DNA of 64,000 bases from Thalassotalea marina. GTDB taxonomy: Bacteria; Pseudomonadota; Gammaproteobacteria; Enterobacterales; Alteromonadaceae. A model generated the notes under the pieces. The model was not told where the DNA came from. It was given only the letters and a program-made list of their open reading frames with translations, and did not search any database. The translations under genes were made by a program, and so were the position numbers. Below, one piece after another: positions 25,104 through 34,517 of the stretch (position 1 is its first letter; each line of letters begins with the position of its first letter). The DNA is taken from the NCBI RefSeq assembly GCF_014656435.1, contig NZ_BNCK01000011.1, positions 1 to 64,000 on the forward strand. The letters are read 5' to 3'.

Positions 25104-26603
25104 ATGTTTACTTTTAGTTATGCAACATTAGCCGTTGTATTGTATTTTTTTATGCTGGTGTTTATTGGTGTTTATGCCATGAAAACATCTACTTCAGATA
25201 ATAGTGAATACTTACTTGGTGGTCGCAAGGTTAGTGCAAAAGTGACAGCGTTATCTGCTGGCGCCTCAGATATGAGTGGCTGGATGTTAATGGGGTTACC
25301 AGGCGCGGCTTTTGTTAGTGGTTTGGATAGTATCTGGCTGGCCATCGGCTTAGTATTTGGTGCCTACGTCAACTATAAGTTGGTGGCACCTAAATTAAGG
25401 GTGTTTACTGAATTAGCTGACAACGCGCTGACCATTCCCGAGTTCTTTTCAAAACGTTTTGCTAAAGAAAATGCCAAAATTAGATTAGTTTCATCTCTAA
25501 TTATTATTTTGTTTTTTACGCTGTATACCGCTTCAGGTTTAGTAGCTGGTGGTAAGCTTTTCGAAAGTGCCTTTCAACTTAGCTATTACTGGGGAGTGGT
25601 TGCAACGGTAAGTATAGTGACAATCTATACGGTAATGGGCGGCTTTTTAGCGGTGAGTGTCAGCGATTTTGTTCAAGGCATTATAATGTTGATCGCACTC
25701 GTTGCTGTTCCTGTCGTGGCTTACCTTGGATTACCGACAGATATAGTGTTTGATTTTTCAGGTACAGTCGAGCAGTTTGATTGGTCAGCAGTGCAATGGA
25801 TCAGCGTGGTCAGTTTATTAAGTTGGGGGTTGGGTTACTTTGGCCAACCACACATTATCGTGCGTTTTATGGCAATTAATTCCCATAAAAATTTACCAAC
25901 GGCTAAAAATATTGGATTGTCTTGGATGACTATCTCAATCATCGGTGCTGTCTTTACGGGGATTGTCGGTGCTAAGTTTATGCAATCGACACATCATGCC
26001 CTCGATGATCCTGAAACCATCTTTATTTTCTTATCACAAGTATTGTTTCACCCTTTTATAGCTGGTTGGTTTTTAGCAGCAATATTAGCTGCCATTATGA
26101 GTACTATTTCTTCACAGTTGTTGGTGTCTTCGAGCTCCTTGGTAGAGGATGTTTACAAACATTATGCAAGTAAACGCCCTAGTGAAGAGCAGCTATTGAA
26201 AGTTAGTCGTGGCTGTGTACTAGTGGTTGCTATAGTCGCTTCAATTATCGCATTTGATGCAAACAGTAGTGTGTTAAGCCTGGTCTCAAATGCTTGGGCT
26301 GGCTTCGGTGCTGCATTTGGACCACTAGTGTTATTAAGTTTGTGGTGGAAGAAACTCACTCACTCGGGCGCATTAGCTGGTGTGATTGCCGGCGCGCTAA
26401 CCGTACTGTTTTGGATAAGCGTTCCTGTATTTGCTGATGGCAGTGCGCTGAGTTCACAATTTTACGCGTTAATGCCTGGCTTTATTGTAAGTACATTAAC
26501 AACAATATTAGTGAGCAGAGCAACGACAGCACCTGCACATCCAGCAATTAATCATTTTGAAGAAACTCATGATCTTGTATACGCAAGCTCAAACTCAAAA
26601 TAG
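25104..26603 (+). CDS. putP: Sodium/proline symporter PutP
   Basis: A 499-aa sodium:solute symporter with about 13 helices. It shows the PutP signatures SAGASDMSGWMLMGLPGA (Na+/proline site in helix II), YTVMGGFLAVSVSDF and LAAIMSTISSQLLVSSS. It imports proline with Na+ as a nutrient or osmolyte. The ribosome-binding site is weak, so coupling to the upstream 54-aa ORF is possible. proB and proA follow at once, joining proline uptake to proline synthesis rather than to putA catabolism, which favours an osmoprotective role. Confidence 0.93.
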   Translation: MFTFSYATLAVVLYFFMLVFIGVYAMKTSTSDNSEYLLGGRKVSAKVTALSAGASDMSGWMLMGLPGAAFVSGLDSIWLAIGLVFGAYVNYKLVAPKLRVFTELADNALTIPEFFSKRFAKENAKIRLVSSLIIILFFTLYTASGLVAGGKLFESAFQLSYYWGVVATVSIVTIYTVMGGFLAVSVSDFVQGIIMLIALVAVPVVAYLGLPTDIVFDFSGTVEQFDWSAVQWISVVSLLSWGLGYFGQPHIIVRFMAINSHKNLPTAKNIGLSWMTISIIGAVFTGIVGAKFMQSTHHALDDPETIFIFLSQVLFHPFIAGWFLAAILAAIMSTISSQLLVSSSSLVEDVYKHYASKRPSEEQLLKVSRGCVLVVAIVASIIAFDANSSVLSLVSNAWAGFGAAFGPLVLLSLWWKKLTHSGALAGVIAGALTVLFWISVPVFADGSALSSQFYALMPGFIVSTLTTILVSRATTAPAHPAINHFEETHDLVYASSNSK

Positions 26604-26626
26604 TCAATAAGTTACGGAGCATTCAA

Positions 26627-27730
26627 ATGAATCAAGTCAATTGGCAAAGAATTGTCATCAAAGTTGGCAGTGCGCTGATCTCTCCTGAACGCAATGGTTG
26701 TAGCAGTCATTACTTATTGCCGATTGCTAGCTTTATTGTTCGATGTCGACAACGTGGCATCCAAGTGGTGTTAGTGTCATCAGGATCAGTTGCCGCAGGA
26801 GCACATTTATTTAACGACAAAACAACATCTATCTCGGTTAAAAAGGCGATGGCAGCTGCAGGTCAAACGGAAATGGTGGCAACGTGGGATAGGTTATTTG
26901 ACTTTAGCTCGGCGCAAATTTTGTTAACGCATGCAGATCTAAGCGAAAGAGAGCGCTTTATAAGTGTAAGTGAAACGTTAGAAACCTTACTTAATCAGGG
27001 CATTTTACCTATCGTAAACGAAAATGACACGGTAACTACCGACAGCGTAAAAGTGGGGGATAACGACAATTTATCAGCGATGGTAGCAACAGCCAGTCAT
27101 GCAGATGCGTTAATTATTTGCTCAGACATTGAGGGGTTGTACAACGCTAATCCCCATGAAAATAGTGATGCAAAATTAATTACTGAGGTTGACGCAATTA
27201 CCGCTGAAATTTACCAAATGGCCGGGGGAGCAACAAGTAACGTTGGTACTGGTGGGATGAAAACAAAGATACAAGCGGCGGAAAAAGCAGTATCACATGG
27301 CGTTACCACATATATTGTTAACGGTTTTAATCAGTCTAGCTTTGATCAGTTATTACGTGGTGAAAACCCGGGCACAAAATTTTTACCCTATCAGACGCCG
27401 CTACATGAAGATACTCACTGGGTTAGGCATACTACCAAAATACTTGGTGAAATTGTGGTTAACAATGAGTTTTCATTGGCGAGTGAACAAAGCGTTAATG
27501 TCGTATCAACCGGGGACGTTATCGACGTCGTCGGAGATTTTTCGCCTGGCGATATTGTGCTATTACGCACAAGTAGCGGTAATAAGATCGCTAAAGCACG
27601 CACCAACTATAGTAGCTGTTTGTTAAGTGTTGTTGCCAAGCAAAACGACAATGTGAACTCTCAACCATTGGTGCAATCATCTAAATCAATTTTATCTGAC
27701 AAGTTTTCGGCAAAAATGGAGGTATCATGA
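26627..27730 (+). CDS. proB: Glutamate 5-kinase
   Basis: This 367-aa enzyme phosphorylates glutamate in the first step of proline synthesis. The amino-acid-kinase domain shows VIKVGSAL, VSSGSVAAG, ENDTVTTD and GGMKTKIQAAEKA; a C-terminal PUA-like domain occupies about 275-355. GGAG precedes the ATG. Its stop overlaps the proA start (ATGA at 27727-27730). proB is usually feedback-inhibited by proline; nothing in the sequence shows whether this one is. Confidence 0.95.
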   Translation: MNQVNWQRIVIKVGSALISPERNGCSSHYLLPIASFIVRCRQRGIQVVLVSSGSVAAGAHLFNDKTTSISVKKAMAAAGQTEMVATWDRLFDFSSAQILLTHADLSERERFISVSETLETLLNQGILPIVNENDTVTTDSVKVGDNDNLSAMVATASHADALIICSDIEGLYNANPHENSDAKLITEVDAITAEIYQMAGGATSNVGTGGMKTKIQAAEKAVSHGVTTYIVNGFNQSSFDQLLRGENPGTKFLPYQTPLHEDTHWVRHTTKILGEIVVNNEFSLASEQSVNVVSTGDVIDVVGDFSPGDIVLLRTSSGNKIAKARTNYSSCLLSVVAKQNDNVNSQPLVQSSKSILSDKFSAKMEVS

Positions 27731-28974
27731 TCAATACAACTGAACTTGCAAGGGCCACAGCTGAAGCTGCAAGAGTGCTAATGACATTGAGTGCTGAGCA
27801 AAAAGAACAAATTTTAATAGAAATGGCCAGTCAGTTACGTAAACAACATCCGGTGATTTTAAAGGCAAACCAACGTGACGTTCAGCAAGCAAAAGTTAGT
27901 GGTTTATCTGATGCAATGCTCGATAGACTTACGTTAACACCTGAGCGCATCAACCAGATGGCGCTAGGTATCGAAAAAATAGCAGGTTTACCTGAAGTCG
28001 TTGGTACTGAAACCTTGTTTGGCCACCGCCCTAACGGCTTAGAAATTAAGAAAAAACGTATCCCATTGGGGGTTGTATGTATGATCTATGAAGCTAGACC
28101 CAATGTAACTTCCGATGCCGCTGCTTTGTGCTTTAAATCGGGCAATGGTGTGATATTGCGTGGAGGTAAAGAGTGCCTACAATCGAGTTTGGCGATAGCT
28201 GCAGTTTTACAATCGGTATTAACCGAACATCAGCTCCCTGAAGCGTTGATTTCTGTAATACCTGATGCCGATCGAAAAATCGTCGCAGAATTGTTAACGC
28301 TAAAGCAGTATATAGACGTAGTCATCCCACGCGGTGGTGAAGGACTAGTAAACTACGTATCCGAAAATAGCCAAATTCCTGTCATCCAGCATTACAAAGG
28401 GGTATGCCACTTGTATGTAGATAAGGATGCTGATTTGCAAAAAGCGATTAACATCTTACTTAATGGCAAAACACAACGTCCAGGTGTATGTAATGCTTTA
28501 GAGGGGTTGTTAGTACACCAGGCAATAGCAGAGGAATTTTTAGCTGAATTAGAACCTCAATTGCTGAATTTAGGTGTTAAGATTCATGCTTGTGTCAAGG
28601 CTCAGCGCTATTTGTCCGATGCCAACCTATTATCTGAAGCTGAGTTTGGCCAAGAATATTTGGCCTTAGAATTAGCTATTCGTGTTGTTGAAGATGTTCA
28701 TCAAGCAATTGACCATATTGATAAATTTGGTAGCAACCACACAGAAGTTATTTGTACAGAAAACCAAAGAACTGCCGAAATATTTCAACATATGGTTGAC
28801 GCTTCTGTCGTTATGCTTAATGCCTCTTCACGCTTTTCTGATGGTGGCGAGTTAGGCCTAGGTGCTGAAATTGGTATTGCGACGACAAAATTACATGCCT
28901 ATGGCCCCATGGGTATTGAGTCACTGACTACCGAAAAGTTTCTTGTTACTGGTGATGGCCAAGTGAGAAGTTAA
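27727..28974 (+). CDS. proA: Gamma-glutamyl phosphate reductase
   Basis: The 415-aa NADPH-dependent enzyme reduces gamma-glutamyl phosphate to glutamate semialdehyde, which cyclises towards proline. Family segments are IYEARPNVTSDAAALC, GNGVILRGGKE and the catalytic Cys in RPGVCNALEGLLVH. It is translationally coupled to proB by a 4-bp overlap and is the last gene of the putP-proB-proA run, which ends in the terminator at 29001-29026. Confidence 0.96.
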   Translation: MINTTELARATAEAARVLMTLSAEQKEQILIEMASQLRKQHPVILKANQRDVQQAKVSGLSDAMLDRLTLTPERINQMALGIEKIAGLPEVVGTETLFGHRPNGLEIKKKRIPLGVVCMIYEARPNVTSDAAALCFKSGNGVILRGGKECLQSSLAIAAVLQSVLTEHQLPEALISVIPDADRKIVAELLTLKQYIDVVIPRGGEGLVNYVSENSQIPVIQHYKGVCHLYVDKDADLQKAINILLNGKTQRPGVCNALEGLLVHQAIAEEFLAELEPQLLNLGVKIHACVKAQRYLSDANLLSEAEFGQEYLALELAIRVVEDVHQAIDHIDKFGSNHTEVICTENQRTAEIFQHMVDASVVMLNASSRFSDGGELGLGAEIGIATTKLHAYGPMGIESLTTEKFLVTGDGQVRS

Positions 28975-29000
28975 CTTTAAAAACAGCGTAAGCCCAAGTG

Positions 29001-29026
29001 CTGGAGTTTTTGTTAACTCCAGTTTT
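29001..29026 (+). terminator. Terminator of the putP-proBA operon
   Basis: CTGGAGTT (29001-29008) pairs with AACTCCAG (29015-29022), followed by TTTT, 26 bp after the proA stop. Confidence 0.8.
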
Positions 29027-29205
29027 ACCAAACAAATCTTATGTTGCCTCTGTTATTGGCTTTTACAGTTCGTTATCACTCATCATTCTTTTCAATAAAA
29101 AACAATTGTTTACTTTTAATAAGCCTGACGTAGATCAAGGCAGTAAAAACACATAAAAAGGTAAAATGTTAATTGTTTGCTAAATAATTAAATAAATCAG
29201 GCGGT

Positions 29206-29232
29206 TAAAGTTTTATCTGCTAGGCTTAATAA
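29206..29232 (+). promoter_or_regulatory. Possible flagellar sigma-28 promoter of the chemoreceptor gene
   Basis: TAAAGTTT (29206-29213) is a perfect -35 for FliA-type sigma factors. GGCTTAATAA (29223-29232) is an imperfect match to the GCCGATAA -10 at slightly short spacing. It lies about 40 bp before the ATG. Confidence 0.35.
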
Positions 29233-29269
29233 AGTAGCAAGCGGTATGAAATTTTATTGAGGAAAGGTT

Positions 29270-31225
29270 ATGTTTGATAATTTAAAATTGAATGCGCAGT
29301 TAAAACTGTCATTTGGTTTAATTTTAAGTTTACTCATTATCACCTCGGTTATCGCCGTGACAGGGTTGTCCAATGTTTATAATGGATTTGTCGATTACCG
29401 AGGGTTAGCGGTAAATACAAATTTAAGCAGTCGTTTACAGGCCAATATGCTGATGATGCGTTTGGCGGTTTTAAAATACATCAATACTCAGGATGAAAAA
29501 GCGCTAGCGGATTTTGAAGATAGAGAAGCTAAAATGTCTGGTTTTTTACGAGAAGCGCAAAAAGGTATCTCTAAACCTGAACGAGCTAGGTTAGTAGATA
29601 ACATTGTTGCAGAAGTTGATGATTATAAGGCGGCTTTCAAAAATGTTGTAAATCTTTATCAACAACGTAACGATGTAGTGTCAGGGCAGCTAGATCCTAA
29701 CGGATTAGCGATGCGACAAGCCACCACTGATATCATTAACTCTGCTTACCAAGATGGTGACCCTGATGCGGCGTATCATGCGGCACAAGTCCAAGAACAT
29801 TTATTACTCGGTCGCTTGTATGTAACAAAATTCCTAGTGACCAATAAACAAAGTGATGCCACACGAGCAATTGAAGAGCTTGACGTAAAAATGCGCCAAG
29901 GCTTAACCGATCTTGACGCTCAGGTGCAAAACCCAAATCGCCGTGCTTTATTAACCAAGATTAATCAATACCATCAAGATTATTTAACGGCGTTTAGCCG
30001 GGTACAAGGGATTATCAAACAGCGCAATGATTTAATTGAAAACACCTTAAACCGTATTGGTCCAATAGTCGCAAATCATGCCGAGGACGTTAAGTTATCA
30101 GTTGCGGCTGAACAAGACGCTCTAGGACCAAAAGTCCAAAGCTCAGCAGAAAGCACTAATACCTTGGTATTGGCAATTTCAATCATTGCTGTTGTACTGG
30201 GTGTTTTATGTTCAATCATTATGGCGAAACTGATTCGTCGGCCTATCGGTGGCGAACCACTGGAAATTGCCCACATCACAGACCAAATTGCTGCGGGAGA
30301 CTTTAGCCAAAATGTCGAACTTAAGCAGGACGATAGTGGCATTTACCGCTCTGTTGTAGAGATGTCTAAAAAGTTGCAGGAGCTGATTGCAGCTCTTAGA
30401 AACAGTAGTGACATGTTAATCGATTCGGCAAATGTTAGCTCAAGTGTCGCAGCCAACAATGCTGAACGAGTGTTAAAGCAAAAACAAATGACCGACTTAG
30501 TGGTGGTCGCTGTGGAAGAAATGTCTGCCAGCATTAAAGAGATTGTTAATAATGCTGAGGAATCTGCTACTCGTGCCGAGCAAGGACTACAAGAAGCCGA
30601 TAGTGGCCGCACCACAGTGCAAAGTACATTGGATTCAATTAATACTTTGGCAGCGAATTTATCAGATGCGATGACGGTAATTAATGACTTAGAAAAACAA
30701 AGTACCGAAATTGGCTCTGTGGTAGAAGTGATTCAAAGCATTTCTGAACAAACCAATTTGTTGGCGCTCAATGCCGCAATTGAAGCTGCTCGAGCAGGTG
30801 AACAAGGCAGAGGATTTGCTGTTGTTGCTGATGAAGTAAGAACGTTAGCACAGCGTACTCAACAATCAACCAGCGAAATTCAAACCATTATTCAAAACTT
30901 GCAACAAGGCACGGCTAAAACGGTAGAAGTGATGGAGTTAAGCACCAAGCAAGCTTCTGAAACGGTTGAGCGATCGTCGGTAATTGATTCTGCGTTAGCG
31001 TCTATTCAGGAAATTATTAGCGATATATCATCCATGAATAGTCATGTGGCCACTGCGGTTGATCAACAATCAAAAGTGACAGCAGAAATCAGCGAGAATA
31101 TTACCTCAATTAGTGACCAGCTTGATGAAACGACCATTGCCGCCGCCGAAGCACAAGATACTAGTGCAAAAGTAAAAGCGCTGGCGCAAGAGCTAAATGA
31201 CATGTCTTCACAATATAAGATTTAA
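29270..31225 (+). CDS. Methyl-accepting chemotaxis protein
   Basis: A 651-aa chemoreceptor. An N-terminal helix (about 12-33) and a second one near 298-320 bracket a long helical periplasmic sensor with repeated LxxR/LxxY heptads. A HAMP region follows (about 320-375), then the signalling coiled coil with the conserved hairpin tip [20 protein letters not shown] near 497-516. AGGAAAGG precedes the ATG. The ligand cannot be told from the sequence. Confidence 0.93.
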   Translation: MFDNLKLNAQLKLSFGLILSLLIITSVIAVTGLSNVYNGFVDYRGLAVNTNLSSRLQANMLMMRLAVLKYINTQDEKALADFEDREAKMSGFLREAQKGISKPERARLVDNIVAEVDDYKAAFKNVVNLYQQRNDVVSGQLDPNGLAMRQATTDIINSAYQDGDPDAAYHAAQVQEHLLLGRLYVTKFLVTNKQSDATRAIEELDVKMRQGLTDLDAQVQNPNRRALLTKINQYHQDYLTAFSRVQGIIKQRNDLIENTLNRIGPIVANHAEDVKLSVAAEQDALGPKVQSSAESTNTLVLAISIIAVVLGVLCSIIMAKLIRRPIGGEPLEIAHITDQIAAGDFSQNVELKQDDSGIYRSVVEMSKKLQELIAALRNSSDMLIDSANVSSSVAANNAERVLKQKQMTDLVVVAVEEMSASIKEIVNNAEESATRAEQGLQEADSGRTTVQSTLDSINTLAANLSDAMTVINDLEKQSTEIGSVVEVIQSISEQTNLLALNAAIEAARAGEQGRGFAVVADEVRTLAQRTQQSTSEIQTIIQNLQQGTAKTVEVMELSTKQASETVERSSVIDSALASIQEIISDISSMNSHVATAVDQQSKVTAEISENITSISDQLDETTIAAAEAQDTSAKVKALAQELNDMSSQYKI

Positions 31226-31261
31226 CGGCAAAACACGTACCACAATACGCTGACAAGCAAT

Positions 31262-31297
31262 AAAGGCCTCTACAACATTAAGTTGTAGGGGCCTTTA
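31262..31297. terminator. Bidirectional terminator between chemoreceptor and asnB-like gene
   Basis: A stem of about 15 positions (AAAGGCCTCTACAAC with GTTGTAGGGGCCTTT, one bulge) lies between convergent stops at 31225 and 31301, with A and T runs on either side for both strands. Confidence 0.85.
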
Positions 31298-31300
31298 TCA

Positions 31301-33307
31301 TTAAACTCGCCACCCTAAGTGATTTGCTTTGTCTCTTGCCAATTGACTGACGTCTTGAGCAACAAATAAGTGATGCAAAATCATGATACCAAGGACATGG
31401 TTTAACAAAGCGTCGTTTTGTACTTTTTCTGCGTCACTTGTTACATCACTCTCTTGTCGTTGTATCAATATTTCCAAAAAGCCAGGGTCAATTAATTGCG
31501 CAGCTTCCAAACTTACTGGTGATGCAAACTTTTCTAAGAGTGATTTAAGTTTAAGCCATTTTTTTTCATCAGTGTGGGCTGGTGGCGCCATAAAGGCGAA
31601 TTTTTCACGATTGTATAGCGTTTCAGGAATAACACCTTTAACCGCTTCTCTTAATACATGTTTTTCGCGTGCACCTTTGATACGCATTTCTGGAGGAATT
31701 AACGTGGCAAATTCCGCTAGTTTGTGATCTAAAAAGGCTGGGCGTGCCTCCATTGAGTTCGCCATATCTACACGGTCACCGCCCCAAGTTAAAATTTGTC
31801 CTTCTAACATGGTTTTTATCCAAACGTATTGGGCTTTATCTAGTGGGTGTCGCCCTGCTAGATAATTATGATCAAGCTTTTCCGCTATTGCTTGGCCTGG
31901 CTCGTATTGGGCAACTTCGTCGCGTCTGGTTTGATGAATAAGCTGTTTGGCAACACCCGCACAACCAAGCCAAGGCTGCAGACAACTTGGTGTAAAACCA
32001 ACTTTGTCATTGATATCTGATGATGAATATTCATCCTTTGGTAACATTGCACCCTGAAATAGCTTGTTATTCGCTTCCAGTGCTTGTTGCCAAGACTTGG
32101 CTTGTTCTGCGTCCATGCCATCCATACCATGCAAAAACATGTCTTTTCTAAAAGCAGGATAGCCAGCAAACAGCTCATCAGAGCCTTCACCTGTTAACAC
32201 GACTTTATAGTTAACGTGTCTAACTTGCTGAGACATCATGAGTTTGGCGACCGCCAGCGTATTGTATATGGTGCGCTCTGTGTGCCAAATGGTGCGTTCA
32301 AAGTTGTCGTATAACAGTTCAGCGTTGAGTTCTAGTATTTCCTGCTCTGCACCAACAGACTCAGCCATTTCGGTGGCAATGGGGGTTTCGTCATAGTCTG
32401 CATTATCAAATGCGATAGTAAATGCTTTTATCGGCTCTTGTGAGGCCGCTGAGGCTAATCCAAGAATTGAACATGAATCTATCCCACCTGAAAGGTAGCA
32501 ACCAACAGGTACATCAGCATTTAGCCTTAACTGTACCGCTTCCAATAAGTGTTTTCTAACGCCTGAAATATAAAAGTCATCGGAGTGTTGCACTCGCATA
32601 TCAAGCTCAGGAAAGTCCATGTCCCAATATTTACGGGTTTCTATCTTAAACTGGCCGTTTGAGCGGGTGATTTTTAACAAGTGACCAGGTTCTACTTGTG
32701 AAATTCCGGTAAACGCTGTGGTACCAGGTACCATCACCTGAATCAACTGATGAAATAAGCCTTGTGTATCGATTTCTGCTTTGACCTTAGGATGAGCTAG
32801 CACCACTTTAACCTCTGAGCCAAAAACTATTTCGTCACCAGTATTGCTCCAGTAAAGAGGCTTTACGCCAAATCGATCTCTGACTAAATACAAAGCGTCT
32901 TCTTGTTCATCATATAGCGAAAAGGCAAATTCTCCTCGGAGCTGCTCAAGAGTTTTATCGATGCCATATTTTTTATATAACAAGGGAACGATCTCAGAGT
33001 CACTTTTACTACTAAAGCTACAACCTTGTGCTGTTAACTCGGCGCGAATACGTTGGAAATCATAAAATTCACCATTGTGAGCATAAATAATGGTGCCTTC
33101 TAACCAAAATGGCTGACGTCCTCTCTCTTCGTTTAAATCGATAATCGACAAGCGAGAGTGGCTCATGCCGACACCTAGGCCCGTTGGGTTACAATAACCA
33201 TAATTATCGGGACCACGGTGATGTTGGATGGCCGCCATGTTAACTAAAATTTGTGAATCTATCTGAGTGCTTTGGCGTGATGTAAACACCCCTGCAATGC
33301 CACACAT
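31301..33307 (-). CDS. Asparagine synthase (glutamine-hydrolysing) family protein
   Basis: The 668-aa protein starts MCGIAGVF, so Cys2 is the glutaminase nucleophile. The Ntn glutaminase domain runs to about 210 (RGPDNYG, NGEFYDF) and is followed by an ATP-pyrophosphatase synthetase domain with the PP-loop SGGIDS (273-278) and LTGEGSDELFAGY. It is about 110 residues longer than E. coli AsnB, as in forms that serve specialised amidations. AGGGGAA precedes the ATG. It lies 16 bp after the carbamoyltransferase-like gene, so it may amidate a product of that enzyme rather than supply ordinary asparagine (inference). Confidence 0.88.
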   Translation of the reverse strand: MCGIAGVFTSRQSTQIDSQILVNMAAIQHHRGPDNYGYCNPTGLGVGMSHSRLSIIDLNEERGRQPFWLEGTIIYAHNGEFYDFQRIRAELTAQGCSFSSKSDSEIVPLLYKKYGIDKTLEQLRGEFAFSLYDEQEDALYLVRDRFGVKPLYWSNTGDEIVFGSEVKVVLAHPKVKAEIDTQGLFHQLIQVMVPGTTAFTGISQVEPGHLLKITRSNGQFKIETRKYWDMDFPELDMRVQHSDDFYISGVRKHLLEAVQLRLNADVPVGCYLSGGIDSCSILGLASAASQEPIKAFTIAFDNADYDETPIATEMAESVGAEQEILELNAELLYDNFERTIWHTERTIYNTLAVAKLMMSQQVRHVNYKVVLTGEGSDELFAGYPAFRKDMFLHGMDGMDAEQAKSWQQALEANNKLFQGAMLPKDEYSSSDINDKVGFTPSCLQPWLGCAGVAKQLIHQTRRDEVAQYEPGQAIAEKLDHNYLAGRHPLDKAQYVWIKTMLEGQILTWGGDRVDMANSMEARPAFLDHKLAEFATLIPPEMRIKGAREKHVLREAVKGVIPETLYNREKFAFMAPPAHTDEKKWLKLKSLLEKFASPVSLEAAQLIDPGFLEILIQRQESDVTSDAEKVQNDALLNHVLGIMILHHLFVAQDVSQLARDKANHLGWRV

Positions 33308-33323
33308 AATTTCCCCTGAAAAA

Positions 33324-34397
33324 TTAAATAATATCGAGTACGCGTTGAGTTCGTCTTACTAAACAGGTAAGCAACGCTTGTCTAAGAAATACCGCCCCAC
33401 GAGCTTGAGCAAAATACCAATTATGTGGTGTGTGATCTAAGCTTGCACAAAGCTCTTCCCCGCGGGCTAGCGGGTGTAAAATGATTGCGTCAGTTTTAAG
33501 TTTGGTTTTGGCATCTAACTTAAATTGGCTGCCATATTCTTGAAAGGTATCACCTTCCCATGTGATTGCATTAATGTAGATCACATCAGCATTGGCGACA
33601 CTGTCAGAAAACGACTGGCTAACATTGACCGTTAAACCACTGGCAAGTAGTTGCTCTTTTTGACCCGCTGAAAAAATATTTTCTTCAGTATCATTGGCCA
33701 AAATAGTGACCGAATTAAAGGCCGTAGAAAATTTAGCAATTAGCTTTAATAAACTTCTAACCGTGCGCATTTTTGCCGGCAAGCCAATAATACAGATGTC
33801 AATCGGGTGTTCGGGAGATGCTTGGGCTAGTTCAGGACGCCATTTAAAAATGGTGTAAAGATCTGATAATGCTTGAGTTGGGTGTTCATCTAACCCATTA
33901 CCTGCATTAATTATAGGAATACGTAAAGAGTCCATCATTTCCTTTACCGATGACTCATTTGACTCTCTAAGGACAACGCAATCACCATAGTTATTGAACA
34001 TCTCTGCAACATCTGCAAGTGACTCGCCTTTAGCAATGCCTGTAGTTGAGCGATCTGTGATAGACATTATGTCTCCACCTAAGCGATGCCAAGCACTTTC
34101 AAAGGAAAGCCGTGTTCTGGTACTAGGCTCGTAAAAGGCGGAAATAAGTATTTGGCCGCGTAAAGAGGCGGAAAACCTATCTGGATTTGCTTCGTACTTT
34201 GCCGCTAGTCGAAATAACTGTAGCAATGTTTGTTGGTCAAATTGATCTGCAGAGTAAATATGCTGATTTGCAATTGTTTCTAAACATTCACCATCCTCCA
34301 TAATAGAACGCAACAAGTTTTTGGGATGGGCATTACCATATACATCAGGCTTTTTTCGCTCAAAGCTAACGATATCGTCTAAATTAGGGTCTACCAT
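33324..34397 (-). CDS. Aspartate-carbamoyltransferase-like protein with altered substrate site
   Basis: This 357-aa member of the ATCase/OTCase family keeps the carbamoyl-phosphate site: STRTR (92-96), Lys123, Arg144, His172 and Gln175 in EHPTQ, and HPL (308-310). Arg211 also aligns with E. coli Arg167. At the places of the E. coli aspartate-binding Arg229 and Gln231 it has Ala277 and Thr279, so aspartate is unlikely to be the normal acceptor. There is a 40-residue N-terminal extension and no pyrI nearby. The ATG overlaps the end of an upstream 40-aa ORF by 7 bp, and the asparagine-synthase gene follows. Confidence 0.82.
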   Translation of the reverse strand: MVDPNLDDIVSFERKKPDVYGNAHPKNLLRSIMEDGECLETIANQHIYSADQFDQQTLLQLFRLAAKYEANPDRFSASLRGQILISAFYEPSTRTRLSFESAWHRLGGDIMSITDRSTTGIAKGESLADVAEMFNNYGDCVVLRESNESSVKEMMDSLRIPIINAGNGLDEHPTQALSDLYTIFKWRPELAQASPEHPIDICIIGLPAKMRTVRSLLKLIAKFSTAFNSVTILANDTEENIFSAGQKEQLLASGLTVNVSQSFSDSVANADVIYINAITWEGDTFQEYGSQFKLDAKTKLKTDAIILHPLARGEELCASLDHTPHNWYFAQARGAVFLRQALLTCLVRRTQRVLDII

Positions 34398-34513
34398 AAT
34401 GATTTCTTCATAACATCTTTAAAAAATAGAAACAGCAACACTAAAGGGGTAACACTTGATACACATAGCGCCGTGTATACGATTGTCGAAAGAAATAACT
34501 CACTGACGAACAT
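34391..34513 (-). CDS. Small 40-aa membrane ORF between symporter and carbamoyltransferase genes
   Basis: An ATG at 34513 lies 6 nt after AAAGGAG and 4 nt after the symporter stop. The 40-aa product starts MFVSELFLST, then one long hydrophobic stretch ending VLLFLFF, then KDVMKKSLW. Its TAG overlaps the carbamoyltransferase start by 7 bp (ATGGTAG), giving tight coupling on both sides. Small single-helix partners are known for some sodium symporters, so it may be a subunit of the one upstream (inference). Confidence 0.7.
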   Translation of the reverse strand: MFVSELFLSTIVYTALCVSSVTPLVLLFLFFKDVMKKSLW

Positions 34514-34517
34514 TGTT

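Noticed and set aside
30000-31225. Antisense frames of 60-90 codons across the chemoreceptor
   Set aside because: They mirror the Ala/Gln/Glu-rich coiled coil on the other strand and are typical shadows.
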